A stretch of 42,299 nt of DNA from Microvirga sp. 3-52 (GTDB lineage Bacteria > Pseudomonadota > Alphaproteobacteria > Rhizobiales > Beijerinckiaceae). The stretch covers positions 54,427 to 96,725 of the forward strand of contig NZ_JAHAMK010000019.1 in assembly GCF_018383585.1 (NCBI RefSeq), in the 5' to 3' direction. Shown piece by piece: positions 24,963-34,226 of this stretch. A model generated the notes under the pieces. The model was given only the letters and a program-made list of their open reading frames with translations. It made no database searches and was not told where the DNA came from. Positions within the stretch are counted from its first letter, which is position 1. Each line of letters begins with the position of its first letter. The position numbers and the translations under genes were made by a program.

Positions 24963-26369
24963 ATGAGCGAAGACCAGAAGTTTCTCGCGGTTCTGCGTCA
25001 GTCCGCTGATCCGAAGATTGTCGATGCCATCGAGACGCTGATCCGTGACGCACCGGATCACGAGTTGAACCGCATCAACGTGATGACCTTCGCGGCCAGG
25101 AACAAGCTCGACGAAGATCGCACCATCGCGGCGTTCCTCCATGCAGCCCGGCTCGGCATGTTCGAAATGTCCTGGAACATTCTCTGCCCTGGATGCGGCG
25201 GCGTGCTCGAGTCGGGCATGAGCCTCAAATCGATCAATCAGAGCGAGTATAGCTGCGCCCTCTGCGCTGCCGGATACGAGCCAACCCTCGACGAAATAGT
25301 GGAGGTCACATTCACGGTGAGCCCGCGGGTTCGCAAGATCGCGGCCCACGATCCGGATACCCTTCCCATGCATGAATACATGCGCCAAATCTTCTGGAGC
25401 TCGGGGATCGACCTCCCGGATGATTTCGAACGCCTGCTCGACGAGATCGTGCTCGATGCGGTGGAGCTCCCGCCCGGCGAGAGAGCGATCCTGTCGCTGC
25501 AGCTCCCGGCGGAATTCGTGATCGTCTTCGAGCCGGTCACGCATGCCGCCCAATTCATCGACGTGAAGGGCGAGCCCACCCGCGAGCGCCAGAGCCTGTC
25601 GCTCGTCCTGAACGAGAGCCATCCGCAGAACGATACCCTCGTCATGCAGCCGGGGCCGCTGCGAATTTCGCTCGAGAACCGCACGAACCGGCGCGCCCTG
25701 CCCTCCGTATGGGTCGCCGGCAACGAACTGCACCACATGCTGAAGCAGCGACGTCCCTTCCTCACGGCGAAACGCCTGCTCACGAACCAGACCTTCCGCG
25801 ACCTCTATCGCACCGATACGCTCGACATCGATCAGCGCCTGAAGATCACCAGCCTCACGTTCTTGTTCACGGACCTGAAAGGCTCGACGGAACTGTACGA
25901 GCGCGTCGGCGATCTCGTCGCCTACGATCTCGTGCGCGAGCATTTCCGCGTTCTCCACGAGATTGCCGCGGCCGAGACCGGAGCCGTCGTCAAGACCATC
26001 GGCGATGCCGTGATGGCGACGTTCCCGACACCGGATCACGCGATTTCGGCGGCGCTGCGGATGCGCGACGCGATGCGCAGCCTCAACGAGCAGCGCGGAA
26101 GCGAGGACCTGCTGCTCAAGATCGGCATTCACGAGGGCCCGTGCCTCGCCGTGACGCTCAACGACCGGCAGGATTATTTCGGCCAGACGGTGAACATCGC
26201 CTCCCGCGTCCAGGGACTTGCGGTCTCGCGCTCGATCTTTGCAACGGACACCGTCGTCGAAAACCCGGAGGCCTCGCACGTCATCGCCCGCCAGGGTCTG
26301 CAGCCGACCCTGCAGAAGACGGCGCTTCGCGGGATCAGCGACGAGTTCATGGTCTACGAGATCCCGTGA
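24963..26369 (+). CDS. Class III adenylate/guanylate cyclase with N-terminal zinc-ribbon-like module
   Basis: The ATG at 24963 (AAGAAGG upstream) gives 468 aa. The N-terminal half (about 1-290) looks like the DUF5939-type input region: a helical start, a four-cysteine zinc-ribbon pattern (CPGCGG near 75 and CALC near 98) and a beta-rich segment. The C-terminal class III catalytic domain (about 294-468) has the metal-binding Asp in FTDLKGSTELYE and in TIGDAVMATF, and the NIASR pair for transition-state binding (VNIASRVQG). K in VVKTIGD suggests ATP as substrate, but this is inference. Soluble, no transmembrane helix. It makes cAMP or a related nucleotide in response to an unknown signal. Confidence 0.92.
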   Translation: MSEDQKFLAVLRQSADPKIVDAIETLIRDAPDHELNRINVMTFAARNKLDEDRTIAAFLHAARLGMFEMSWNILCPGCGGVLESGMSLKSINQSEYSCALCAAGYEPTLDEIVEVTFTVSPRVRKIAAHDPDTLPMHEYMRQIFWSSGIDLPDDFERLLDEIVLDAVELPPGERAILSLQLPAEFVIVFEPVTHAAQFIDVKGEPTRERQSLSLVLNESHPQNDTLVMQPGPLRISLENRTNRRALPSVWVAGNELHHMLKQRRPFLTAKRLLTNQTFRDLYRTDTLDIDQRLKITSLTFLFTDLKGSTELYERVGDLVAYDLVREHFRVLHEIAAAETGAVVKTIGDAVMATFPTPDHAISAALRMRDAMRSLNEQRGSEDLLLKIGIHEGPCLAVTLNDRQDYFGQTVNIASRVQGLAVSRSIFATDTVVENPEASHVIARQGLQPTLQKTALRGISDEFMVYEIP

Positions 26370-26402
26370 ACAATTGACCTGCCATTATTTCTGGTAAGGA
26401 GC

Positions 26403-26430
26403 GGAAGGATACGGGACGATCTATCCTTCC
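26403..26430. terminator. Hairpin after the cyclase gene
   Basis: GGAAGGATA / TATCCTTCC with a 10-base loop. GAACAATTG repeats directly at both ends (26368 and 26431). There is no U-run, so termination by this stem is uncertain. Confidence 0.45.
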
Positions 26431-26449
26431 GAACAATTGTTGATCATCG

Positions 26450-26635
26450 TCAGTCGCGCCCGCTCACGTCCTCGCCGATGTCCTTGAGCAAATGCGGACT
26501 GAGTCTTGCGCGAAGGGAGGCCTGCAACTCGGACGGAGGGAGAGCTTTGGCGGATGTCTGGCCGCGCCCGCGCGCGGTCGGGATCAGATCAATGCGAACG
26601 GTCAGCCAGACGAGGGAAAGCGTAATCTGCTTCAT
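26450..26635 (-). CDS. Small hypothetical protein, 61 aa
   Basis: From the ATG at 26635 (MKQITLSLVWLTVRIDLIPT), an AGG sits about 8 bases upstream. The product has a short hydrophobic start, an Arg/Gly-rich middle and an acidic end (DIGEDVSGRD). I recognise no family; the longer frame to 26689 has no support. The strand between 26640 and 26800 shows no other gene. It could be spurious. Confidence 0.3.
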   Translation of the reverse strand: MKQITLSLVWLTVRIDLIPTARGRGQTSAKALPPSELQASLRARLSPHLLKDIGEDVSGRD

Positions 26636-26800
26636 CGAAACCTGCAGCGTTGTTGGATGGAAGGATTGCGGCGTGGGTGCATGGGACAAAGAGCAAAACC
26701 ATGTGACGCCTCCTTCGGCTGAGGTTGATGAAAAAGCGGCTGAGAGGTCAGCCGCGGACGAAGTATACTCCGACTTGAGCGAATTCGCCAGACGAAGATC

Positions 26801-27307
26801 TCAGAATGTCTTCTCGAACCGGTATTCAGCCGATTTGGAGATATCGGCGAGCTGGCGCTGCCCGTCGACCTGCGTGTAGCCCAGTCGCCGGTAGAGTCTG
26901 TGCGCGGTCCTGAAGCGCGTGTCCGACCAGAGGACGATGCGGTCCGCGCCCCTTGCGCGGGCATGGTTCTCAGCCTGGCGCACGAGCAATGAGCCGAGCC
27001 CCTGTCCACGCCGGTCGGAGCGCACGTAGAGCCGATGCAGTTCCGCCGCTCCGCGCTCCGGGAAGTCGACGGCCACGCAGGCGCAGACGCGCCCGCGCTC
27101 ATCCTCGACGGCCCAGAAGGCGCCATCGGTCGCCGCGTAGGAGGAGCCGGCGGCACGCAGGTCCGGAAGGTCGTCGTGCGGGTCGACGAAGCAACCCGGA
27201 TATTCCGCGTAGCACAGCGACAGGAGACCGAAAAGATCCTGTGCGTCGGCATCGATCACAGGCCGGAAGACCGGCTGGTCCTCAACTTTTCTCGCGCGTT
27301 CCGTCAT
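26801..27307 (-). CDS. GNAT family N-acetyltransferase
   Basis: Start at MTERARKVEDQPVF (27307), with GGAGGGGC just upstream. The 168-aa protein has LHRLYVRSDRRGQGLGSLLV, the acetyl-CoA loop with RRGQGLG, and HRLYRRLGYTQVDGQRQ at the end, typical of GNAT enzymes. It overlaps the end of the SGNH hydrolase gene by 26 bases, an unusually long coupling overlap. Substrate unknown. Confidence 0.9.
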   Translation of the reverse strand: MTERARKVEDQPVFRPVIDADAQDLFGLLSLCYAEYPGCFVDPHDDLPDLRAAGSSYAATDGAFWAVEDERGRVCACVAVDFPERGAAELHRLYVRSDRRGQGLGSLLVRQAENHARARGADRIVLWSDTRFRTAHRLYRRLGYTQVDGQRQLADISKSAEYRFEKTF

Positions 27308-27938
27308 TGCCCCTCCGCGCCGTCGTTGCGGCGATTGTCGTTTCAAGCATGTCGTGCAAGAGCCTGTAGGCCTGCGCCGACAGATGGATGCCGTCGGTCG
27401 TCATCCCTTCCCTCGCCGCGCCGGTCTCGTCCGCGAATTCCTTCTGAAGATCGACGATGGCAGCCGCGCGGTCCTCTGCAATCTCCACGATGCGACGGCT
27501 CAGGGATGCCATGGCATCGGGGGAATAGAAGCTCGTCAGGCGCTTCGCCTGCTCGATGGGCGGCGGCGTGAGCACCACGACGGGAACCTGCGCGTCGCCG
27601 AAATGTCGGACGATCCGCTCGAAATGCTCCGCAGCGCCATCGAGGGCGCTCTCCGTGCAATCCTTCTTGGCGTCGTTGGTGCCGACGAGCAGTACGGCGA
27701 TCCGGGGCTCGGCCGATGTCAGCAGAAGTGGCACGCGCCGCTCCAGCGCCTCGGTCCAGATGCCGGAATAGCCGGCATTGAGCACAGGCAACGGGCCGAT
27801 GCAGTTCCAGTAGAAACCTTCGACGATGGAATCACCGATGAAGAGCAGGCCGCCCGGCCCCACGGCAGACTTGTGCGAGCTGATCACGATGTCGCGGATC
27901 AGCCAATGCGGCGCGAAGGGGTTGGGCTGCGAGGTCAC
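27282..27938 (-). CDS. SGNH/GDSL-type hydrolase
   Basis: The 218-aa protein carries the GDS block (LLFIGDSIVEGFYW), block II/III Gly and Asn (AGYSGIW, LLVGTNDAKKD) and the C-terminal Asp-His pair (TTDGIHLSAQAY). These form the Ser-Asp-His triad of SGNH esterases/acetylhydrolases. No signal peptide is visible, so it is likely cytoplasmic. The overlap with the GNAT gene suggests acetyl group addition and removal on a common target, which is only inference. Confidence 0.9.
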   Translation of the reverse strand: MTSQPNPFAPHWLIRDIVISSHKSAVGPGGLLFIGDSIVEGFYWNCIGPLPVLNAGYSGIWTEALERRVPLLLTSAEPRIAVLLVGTNDAKKDCTESALDGAAEHFERIVRHFGDAQVPVVVLTPPPIEQAKRLTSFYSPDAMASLSRRIVEIAEDRAAAIVDLQKEFADETGAAREGMTTDGIHLSAQAYRLLHDMLETTIAATTARRGNDGTREKS

Positions 27939-27961
27939 GGGATGAGGCGCCTTGCAAGAGC

Positions 27962-27988
27962 CCGGCGGAAGCTCTCGCGTTCCGCCGG
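27962..27988. terminator. Hairpin downstream of gatB
   Basis: CCGGCGGAA / TTCCGCCGG, 9-bp perfect stem with 9-base loop, next to a GGCC-TTTC-GGCC mini-hairpin. It lies in the 64-base gap between gatB stop and the SGNH gene start. No U-tract, so its role as terminator is moderate. Confidence 0.4.
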
Positions 27989-28002
27989 TCGGCCGAAAGG
28001 CC

Positions 28003-29478
28003 TTACTCGATCCCGAGCTTCTGCTTCAGGATCTCGTTGAGGGCCTGCGGGTTGGCCTTGCCGCCCGTGGCCTTCATGGTCTGACCGACGAACCAGCCGA
28101 GCAGGGTCGGCTTCGCCTTCGCCTGCTCCACCTTGTCCGGGTTGGCGGCGATGATCTCGTCCACGGCCTTCTCGATCGCGCCCGTGTCGGTCACCTGCTT
28201 CATGCCGCGCTTCTCCACGATTTCGCGCGGGTCGCCGCCTTCGGTGAAGACGATCTCGAACAGATCCTTGGCGATCTTGCCCGAGATCACATTCTCGCCG
28301 ATCAGCTCGATGATGGCGCCGAGCTGCGACGCTGAGACTGGGGTTTCGGTGATGTCCTTGCCTTCCTTGTTGAGGCGGCCGAACAGTTCGTTGATGATCC
28401 AGTTCGCCGCGGCCTTGCCGTCGCGGCCTTTCGCCACTTCCTCGAAGAAGTCGGCGGAGGCGCGCTCGGCCACCAGCACGCTCGCGTCGTAGGGTGAGAG
28501 GCCGTAATCGGCCATGAAGCGGGCCTTCTTCTCATCCGGCAGTTCCGGCAGGTGCTGGGCGAGATCGTCCACATAGGCCTGGTCAAATTCGAGCGGCAGC
28601 AGGTCCGGATCGGGGAAGTAGCGGTAATCGTGCGCCTCTTCCTTGGAGCGCATGGAGCGGGTCTCGCCCTTGCCCGGATCGTAGAGGCGGGTCTCCTGGT
28701 CGATCCTGCCGCCATCCTCGAGGATCGCGATCTGGCGGCGCGCCTCGACCTCGATGGCCTGGCCGATGAACCGGATGGAGTTGACGTTCTTGATCTCGCA
28801 GCGGGTGCCGAGCTCCTCGCCGGGACGGCGCACGGAGACGTTCACGTCGGCGCGGAGGTTGCCCTTGTCCATGTCGCCGTCGCAGGTGCCGAGATAGCGC
28901 AGGATCGTGCGCAGCTTGGTGACATAGGCGCGCGCCTCGTCGGCGGAGCGCAGGTCCGGCTTCGACACGATCTCCATGAGGGCGACGCCCGAGCGGTTGA
29001 GGTCGACGAAGCTCAAGGTGGGGTGCAGGTCGTGGATCGACTTGCCGGCATCCTGCTCGAGATGCAGCCGCTCGATGCGCACGGTGATGGTCTCGCCGCT
29101 CTCGGGCACATCCACGATCACCTCGCCCTCGCCCACGATGGGGCTCTTGTACTGGCTGATCTGGTAGCCCTGCGGCAGGTCCGGATAGAAGTAGTTCTTG
29201 CGGTCGAAGGTGCTGCGCAGGTTGATCTCGGCCTTGAGGCCCAGGCCGGTGCGGATGGCCTGGCGCACACACTCCTCGTTGATCACGGGCAGCATGCCGG
29301 GCATGGCCGCATCCACCAGGGAAACGTGGCTGTTCGGATCGCCGCCAAAGGCCGTCGAGGCGCCGGAGAACAGCTTGGCCTGGCTCGTCACCTGGGCATG
29401 GATCTCCATCCCGACGACGATTTCCCAATCGCCTGTCGCACCTTTGATGAGCTTCTTAGGGTTGACCGGAGCGTTCAT
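28003..29478 (-). CDS. gatB: Aspartyl/glutamyl-tRNA amidotransferase subunit B
   Basis: The 491-aa protein opens [20 protein letters not shown] and keeps the family blocks [38 protein letters not shown] and the C-terminal YqeY-like tail. GatB binds tRNA and moves ammonia to the mischarged aminoacyl-tRNA. The presence of GatCAB fits alphaproteobacteria that make Gln-tRNA and/or Asn-tRNA by amidation. gatC and gatA lie 4-6 kb away, not adjacent, which is common in Rhizobiales. Confidence 0.97.
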   Translation of the reverse strand: MNAPVNPKKLIKGATGDWEIVVGMEIHAQVTSQAKLFSGASTAFGGDPNSHVSLVDAAMPGMLPVINEECVRQAIRTGLGLKAEINLRSTFDRKNYFYPDLPQGYQISQYKSPIVGEGEVIVDVPESGETITVRIERLHLEQDAGKSIHDLHPTLSFVDLNRSGVALMEIVSKPDLRSADEARAYVTKLRTILRYLGTCDGDMDKGNLRADVNVSVRRPGEELGTRCEIKNVNSIRFIGQAIEVEARRQIAILEDGGRIDQETRLYDPGKGETRSMRSKEEAHDYRYFPDPDLLPLEFDQAYVDDLAQHLPELPDEKKARFMADYGLSPYDASVLVAERASADFFEEVAKGRDGKAAANWIINELFGRLNKEGKDITETPVSASQLGAIIELIGENVISGKIAKDLFEIVFTEGGDPREIVEKRGMKQVTDTGAIEKAVDEIIAANPDKVEQAKAKPTLLGWFVGQTMKATGGKANPQALNEILKQKLGIE

Positions 29479-29510
29479 GAACCTTGCGCCTTTATCTCTC
29501 GCCTATGCTG

Positions 29511-29626
29511 AAGCATCGGACCCAAAAGTGGATCTGCACTTTTGGGACCCATCCGATGCTTTCTCCATAAAATGAGAGCATCGTTGTGCGCGGAAAAACC
29601 GGGTCCACTTTTCCGCACGATGCTCT
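29511..29626. repeat. Two palindromes of the GCATC...GATGC type
   Basis: Copy 1, 29511-29561: AAGCATCGGACCCAAAAGTG pairs with CACTTTTGGG...CCGATGCTT. Copy 2, 29575-29626: AGAGCATCGTTGTGCGCGGA pairs with TCCGCACGATGCTCT. The AAAAGTGG/CCACTTTT core is a familiar intergenic palindrome in Rhizobiales. They lie between the gatB start and an AT-rich stretch leading to the next gene. Confidence 0.85.
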
Positions 29627-29815
29627 ACCCGGAGTAAGAGCGACCCTCGGACGGGTCAACCCCCTTCAACATGAACGGGTGTTCAGATTGCTTAACCGAT
29701 CGTTAAGATTAGAAACAATTTATGCACAGATATCGAAAATAATTGCCACGCTCGGATGAAACCCCATCCGACATACGGCGTTGTTCGGGAGGTAAAACGG
29801 TCAAGGAGTTTCAAA

Positions 29816-30145
29816 ATGGCTATGGATCCTATGGATCGCGAACCGAATGTCTACAATCGCGAGACCAATGTCTACGATAACACGAAGCGCGGCTCGAACA
29901 CTCTTGCTTACGTGATCGGCGGTCTTGTTGTCGCGCTGGGCCTTCTGGCCTTCCTCTTCTACGATGGCGGCAGCAACGAACCGAGCACCACCGGCAGCAC
30001 CGGCACCCAGACGGAGAGCTCGTCGCCGAGCACCGGCTCGACCGCTCCGGCAACCCCGACGACTCCGTCGTCCCCGGCGGCTCCCGCAGCCCCGGCAAGC
30101 CCGTCTTCCCCGGCCGCTCCTTCGGCTCCGGCGAACCCGCAGTAA
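29816..30145 (+). CDS. Membrane-anchored Pro/Ala/Ser/Thr-rich protein
   Basis: AAGGAG sits 7 bases before the ATG at 29816. The 109-aa product has a charged N-terminus with two NVYNRETNVYDN-like repeats (residues 11-22), one transmembrane helix (about 31-49, TLAYVIGGLVVALGLLAFLF) and a low-complexity tail of Ser/Thr then Pro/Ala (about 53-109). The tail would extend into the periplasm or cell wall. An AT-rich leader with a CTTAAC/GTTAAG palindrome (29694-29710) precedes it and a clear terminator follows, so it is a single-gene unit. Function unknown. Confidence 0.75.
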   Translation: MAMDPMDREPNVYNRETNVYDNTKRGSNTLAYVIGGLVVALGLLAFLFYDGGSNEPSTTGSTGTQTESSSPSTGSTAPATPTTPSSPAAPAAPASPSSPAAPSAPANPQ

Positions 30146-30174
30146 CTTCGCGTCTCGCGTAACGCTGCGCATGG

Positions 30175-30204
30175 TGGGTCTGACCTCCGGGTCAGACCCA
30201 TTTT
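30175..30204 (+). terminator. Rho-independent terminator
   Basis: TGGGTCTGAC / GTCAGACCCA, 10-bp perfect stem with 6-base loop followed by TTTT, 30 bases after the stop of the Pro/Ala-rich protein gene. Confidence 0.9.
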
Positions 30205-30303
30205 CGCGTGGAGCACCATCCGACCCGCGAGGAACCAAGCCGAAGCGGCAACGGTTAGGCTTGAAGAATTCCCCGCTACCGGCAGAGCACGAGGAGCATT
30301 GCG

Positions 30304-30831
30304 ATGGCCAGCAAGTCGAGCTTCACCCCTGAGGAATGGTCCCGTCTCGTCGCAAGCCCGGTCGTCGCCAGCATGGCGATCACCGCGGCGGATCCCGGCG
30401 GGCTCTGGAGCCTGCTGCAGGAATCCATGTCGAGCGGCTGGGCGCTCCTGGAGGCGAAGCAGGACGCGCAGGCCACGCCTCTCGTGAAGGCCGTCGCCGA
30501 CGACATCGCCAACACGGAAACCCGGAACGCGGTCCGCGAGTCCTTTCAGGCTCAGTTCAAGGGCAGCCAGTTCGTCGACATCAAGCGCAAGGCCATCGAG
30601 GAGCTCCACGCCGTCTCGACCCTGCTCGACGCCAAGGCACCCGAGGAGGCTCCTGCCTTCAAATCCTGGCTGTGGAGCGTCGCCCAGAAATCGGCGGAGG
30701 CCGGCAAGGAAGGCGGCTTCCTAGGCTTCGGCGGCGTGACCGTGAGCGATGCCGAGAAGGCGACGCTGGCGGAGATCGCCACGGCGCTCGGCAATCCGGC
30801 CGGGGCTGGGGCAGGATTGGCCGAGACCTGA
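30304..30831 (+). CDS. Conserved hypothetical protein, helical, 175 aa
   Basis: GAGGAGCATTGCG precedes the ATG. The product begins SFTPEEWSRLVASPVVASMA, with ITAADPGGLWSLLQESM, ADDIANTETRNAVRESFQ and a final VSDAEKATLAEIATAL. The layout (long helices with a Gly/Pro break near residue 30, and a KSWLWSVAQKSAEAGKEGG motif near 121) is one I have seen as a conserved family of unknown function in bacteria. No signal peptide; likely cytoplasmic. It converges on the EamA gene. Confidence 0.7.
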   Translation: MASKSSFTPEEWSRLVASPVVASMAITAADPGGLWSLLQESMSSGWALLEAKQDAQATPLVKAVADDIANTETRNAVRESFQAQFKGSQFVDIKRKAIEELHAVSTLLDAKAPEEAPAFKSWLWSVAQKSAEAGKEGGFLGFGGVTVSDAEKATLAEIATALGNPAGAGAGLAET

Positions 30832-30841
30832 TGCCCTGCCC

Positions 30842-31762
30842 TCATGCCGCTTGAATGATCGTCTTCCGCTTGCCTTGCGGGATCGTCATGGCGGCCACGC
30901 CTGCGAGGATGAAGAGAAGCCCGATCCAGGCCGCCTCGCTGAGGCTCTCGCCCAGGAAATAGGCTCCGATGGCGATGCCGATCGGCGCCCTGAGATAGGC
31001 CTGAGCCGTCGTGCCGACCGAGCCGAGGGTATGGATCAGGCGGAAATAGATGACGAAGGCCATGGCCGTCGAGAACACGGCGAGGCCGAAGAGCGCCATG
31101 ACCGATGCCCCCGACGGGGCCAGGGTCCAGGGCCGGTCCACAACGAGGCTCAGGGGCAGCAGGATCATCGCTCCTGACAGGAGCGAACCGGCCGCCGGAG
31201 CCATGGGATCGAGATTCTTGAAGTTGCGCCCGAAAATCGCGGCACCGGCATAACAGATCGTGGCCAGCACGACGGCGAGCTGTGCGGTCAACTCCTGGCC
31301 GACATGAGTGAAGGCCTGGCTTCCGACGATGATGCAGGTTCCGGCAAGGCCGAGAATGACCCCGGTGAATTTGCGGAAAGACGTCGCCTCGTGGCGGGAC
31401 CAGAGCCACGTGATCAGGAAGGTGAAGACCGGGGTCATCGAGTTCAGGATCACGGCGAGGCCGGCATCGATGGACTTTTCCGCCCAGGCAATGAGCGTGA
31501 AAGGAATGACGCTGTTGAGGCATGCTTGTACCGCAAAATTCCGCCAGCTCGCCCCGTCCCGGGGAAGGAGGATTCCGCGCCACCGCATGATCAGAACGAG
31601 GATTCCGCCCGCGATCAGCGTGCGGGCGGCGATCAGGGTCACGGGCGGAATCGTGTCGATCCCGATCTTGATGAAGGTGTAGGACGAAGCCCAGAGCGTC
31701 GCGAGGGTCGCCAGGAGCGTGAGCTCGATGGCATGGTTGGGCCTGAGGGGGTTCGTCGCCAT
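30842..31762 (-). CDS. EamA/DMT family transporter
   Basis: The 306-aa protein (from MATNPLRPNHAIEL; a GTG at 31798 would add 12 residues) has ten predicted helices in two EamA repeats: about 10-140 (LWASSYTFIKIGIDTIPPVT at the start) and 155-290 (CYAGAAIFGRNFKNLDPM). It is a metabolite exporter of the drug/metabolite transporter superfamily, inner membrane, substrate unknown. Confidence 0.9.
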   Translation of the reverse strand: MATNPLRPNHAIELTLLATLATLWASSYTFIKIGIDTIPPVTLIAARTLIAGGILVLIMRWRGILLPRDGASWRNFAVQACLNSVIPFTLIAWAEKSIDAGLAVILNSMTPVFTFLITWLWSRHEATSFRKFTGVILGLAGTCIIVGSQAFTHVGQELTAQLAVVLATICYAGAAIFGRNFKNLDPMAPAAGSLLSGAMILLPLSLVVDRPWTLAPSGASVMALFGLAVFSTAMAFVIYFRLIHTLGSVGTTAQAYLRAPIGIAIGAYFLGESLSEAAWIGLLFILAGVAAMTIPQGKRKTIIQAA

Positions 31763-31882
31763 GGTGGAAGGTCCGTGCGTCTCGATGGAAAGCGGCACGA
31801 ACCTGGCACAGCCTGCGAAGACTGTCGCCGTATGAAGCTTCGGTGTAGGCCGAACTATCGCGGCGCAAAAATGAGGGCTGCC

Positions 31883-32197
31883 TTAGCGCCTCGCCACCCG
31901 CCGCGCGGCATAGGCGCCGCTCGCCCAGAGCATTGCGGCGACGAAGCGCACCGGGAACAGGGTCAGGCCATCCGACCGAACCGGCGCGATCCAGGGCAGC
32001 CCCAGGCTGCTGATTGCCCAGGAGACGAGCGCCGACACCGCCAGCGCGACCATGCCGATGATCAGCACCTTGCCGAACTGGTCGGCCTTCCAGCCGAGCC
32101 AGACGGCGATGAGGATCAGGACAGGATCGAAGGCCGCGGGCAGCCAGTCCCAGAGATGGATGACGGGAACGGTGGGGTGCACGCGATTCAAGCCCAC
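31883..32197 (-). CDS. Small membrane protein, three helices
   Basis: The GTG start at 32197 overlaps the gatA stop; an alternative GTG at 32182 has GGTGGG upstream and is perhaps better. Of the 104 residues, helices are seen at about 18-36 ([18 protein letters not shown]), 42-64 ([20 protein letters not shown]) and 78-99. I recognise no family. It follows gatA on the same strand. Confidence 0.65.
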   Translation of the reverse strand: MGLNRVHPTVPVIHLWDWLPAAFDPVLILIAVWLGWKADQFGKVLIIGMVALAVSALVSWAISSLGLPWIAPVRSDGLTLFPVRFVAAMLWASGAYAARRVARR

Positions 32198-33702
32198 CAG
32201 GCCTGGGGCAGCTCGATGCGGCCGGCGGAATCCTCGATCACCTGACCGGCGGCGAAGAGGGTCTCCTCGTCGAAGGCGCGGCCGATGAGCTGAAGGCCGA
32301 GCGGCAGGCCTTGCGCGTCGAGCCCGGCCGGAACGGCGATGCCCGGCAGGCCGGCCATGTTCACCGTCACGGTGAAGATGTCGTTGAGGTACATCTCGAC
32401 CGGATCGCCCGAGCCCTTCTCGCCGATGCCGAAGGCGGACGACGGCGTGGCCGGGGTGAGGATGGCGTGCACTCCTTTAGCGTAGACCTCCTCGAAGTCG
32501 CGCTTGATCAGGGTGCGCAGCTTCTGGGCCCGGACGTAATAGGCGTCGTAATAGCCGGCGGAGAGCACATAGGTGCCGATCATGATCCGGCGCTTGACCT
32601 CGCGCCCGAAGCCGGCGGCGCGGGTCTTCTCGTAGAGATCGACGATGTCCCGGCCGTTCTCGCGCAGGCCGTAGCGCACGCCGTCATAGCGCGCGAGGTT
32701 CGAGGAAGCCTCGGCGGGAGCCACGATGTAATAGGCGGGCAGCGCGTATTTGGTGTGCGGCAGCGACACCTCGACGATCTCGGCGCCGGCGGCGCGAAGC
32801 CATTCGGCGCCCTGGTGCCAGAGCTGCTCGATCTCGGGCGACATGCCGTCGACCCGGTATTCCTTCGGAATGCCGATCTTGAGGCCCTTGACGCCGCGGG
32901 AGATGGCCGCCTCGAAATCAGGCACGGGTAAGTCGACGCAGGTGGTGTCCTTGGGATCGGGGCCGGACATGGACCGCAGCATGATGGCCGAATCCCTCAC
33001 CGTGCGGGTGATCGGGCCGGCCTGGTCCAGGGACGAGGCGAAGGCCACCGTGCCCCATCGGGAGACGCGCCCATAGGTCGGCTTGATGCCGACGGTGCCG
33101 GTGAAGGCCGCCGGCTGGCGGATCGAGCCGCCCGTATCGGTCGCGGTGGCGCCCAGGCACAGATGCGCGGCAACCGCTGCCGCCGAGCCGCCCGAGGAGC
33201 CGCCGGGGACGAGGTGCGTGCCCTCGATGGCGCCGGACGCGCCGGCGCTTACATTCGAGCCCTCGCGCCGCCAGGGCGACACGACGGGCCCGAAGGCGCT
33301 GGTCTCGTTGGAGGAGCCCATGGCGAACTCGTCCAGGTTGAGCTTGCCGAGCATCACGGCGCCGTCATTCCAGAGATTCCGGGTGACGGTGGATTCATAA
33401 GCCGGGTTGAAGTTGCCGAGGATCTTGGAGCCGGCGGTTGTGACCGTACCCTCGGTGCAGAACAGGTCCTTGATGCCGAGCGGAATGCCCTCGAGCGCCC
33501 CGCCCTCGCCCCTGGCGATCTTCTCGTCCGAGGCCTTGGCCATGGAAAGCGCCTTCTCCGGCGTTTCGACCAGGTAGGCGTTGAGCGCCCTCGCCTTCTC
33601 GATGGCATCGATATGGGCCTGTGCGAGTTCCACGGCAGAGAAGGTCTTGGCCTTCAGGCCGTCGCGGGCCTCGGCAATCGTGAGATGGGTCAGTTCGGTC
33701 AC
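32188..33702 (-). CDS. gatA: Aspartyl/glutamyl-tRNA amidotransferase subunit A
   Basis: The 504-aa amidase contains the Ser-Ser-Lys triad: the Lys in [10 protein letters not shown], the cis-Ser in [14 protein letters not shown] and the nucleophilic Ser in [14 protein letters not shown]. Glutaminase subunit of GatCAB. gatC lies 101 bases upstream, the gap filled with palindromes. It overlaps the small membrane protein gene downstream. Confidence 0.97.
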   Translation of the reverse strand: MTELTHLTIAEARDGLKAKTFSAVELAQAHIDAIEKARALNAYLVETPEKALSMAKASDEKIARGEGGALEGIPLGIKDLFCTEGTVTTAGSKILGNFNPAYESTVTRNLWNDGAVMLGKLNLDEFAMGSSNETSAFGPVVSPWRREGSNVSAGASGAIEGTHLVPGGSSGGSAAAVAAHLCLGATATDTGGSIRQPAAFTGTVGIKPTYGRVSRWGTVAFASSLDQAGPITRTVRDSAIMLRSMSGPDPKDTTCVDLPVPDFEAAISRGVKGLKIGIPKEYRVDGMSPEIEQLWHQGAEWLRAAGAEIVEVSLPHTKYALPAYYIVAPAEASSNLARYDGVRYGLRENGRDIVDLYEKTRAAGFGREVKRRIMIGTYVLSAGYYDAYYVRAQKLRTLIKRDFEEVYAKGVHAILTPATPSSAFGIGEKGSGDPVEMYLNDIFTVTVNMAGLPGIAVPAGLDAQGLPLGLQLIGRAFDEETLFAAGQVIEDSAGRIELPQAWWA

Positions 33703-33721
33703 GGGACTGGATCTCTTCTTC

Positions 33722-33786
33722 GGCGCCGAAACGGCGCCATAATCTTCTCGGGATCCCCAGGTCGCGCTGCGCTTGCCCGGGGATGG
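33722..33786. repeat. Palindromes between gatC and gatA
   Basis: GGCGCCG-AAA-CGGCGCC (33722-33738) and a GGATCCCCAGG...CCCGGGGATG inverted pair (33750-33786) resembling the second repeat type seen at 13.65 kb. They separate two genes that normally are joined, and may loosen their co-expression. Confidence 0.6.
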
Positions 33787-33803
33787 TCGAACGAGGCTGC
33801 GCT

Positions 33804-34091
33804 CTATTCGACCACCTTCGGTACCAGGAAGAAGTTGTCTTCCGTGGCGGGGGCGTTCTGGACGATCTTCTCCGGATAGCCGCCGTCGGTCACGCCGTCC
33901 TGGCGCTTCTTCATGACCATCGGCGTTACGGACGTCATGGGCTCCACGCCCTCCACGTCGACCTCGTTGAGCTGCTCGACGAAGGAGAGAATTGCGTTGA
34001 GTTCACCCTGGAGATGAGGCACCTCCGCATCCGTCACGGCAATGCGCGCCAGATGGGCGATGCGGCGGACCGTTTTCTCATCGACCGACAT
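33804..34091 (-). CDS. gatC: Aspartyl/glutamyl-tRNA amidotransferase subunit C
   Basis: From [19 protein letters not shown] (34091; AGAGG upstream) the product is 95 aa, the usual GatC size. [19 protein letters not shown] and a final [11 protein letters not shown] are typical. It stabilises GatA and links it to GatB. Confidence 0.95.
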   Translation of the reverse strand: MSVDEKTVRRIAHLARIAVTDAEVPHLQGELNAILSFVEQLNEVDVEGVEPMTSVTPMVMKKRQDGVTDGGYPEKIVQNAPATEDNFFLVPKVVE

Positions 34092-34226
34092 GAATGGTCT
34101 AACCTCTTGGAAATAGCTTCCGCGGCCTATAGCACCCGCCTGCCTCGGGGGGCAATGTTGGATGTGCGGGGAGGCCTTCCTATGACACTGCCGGTGTGCG
34201 CGCCCTCGCGGGAATAACACCTCCCC

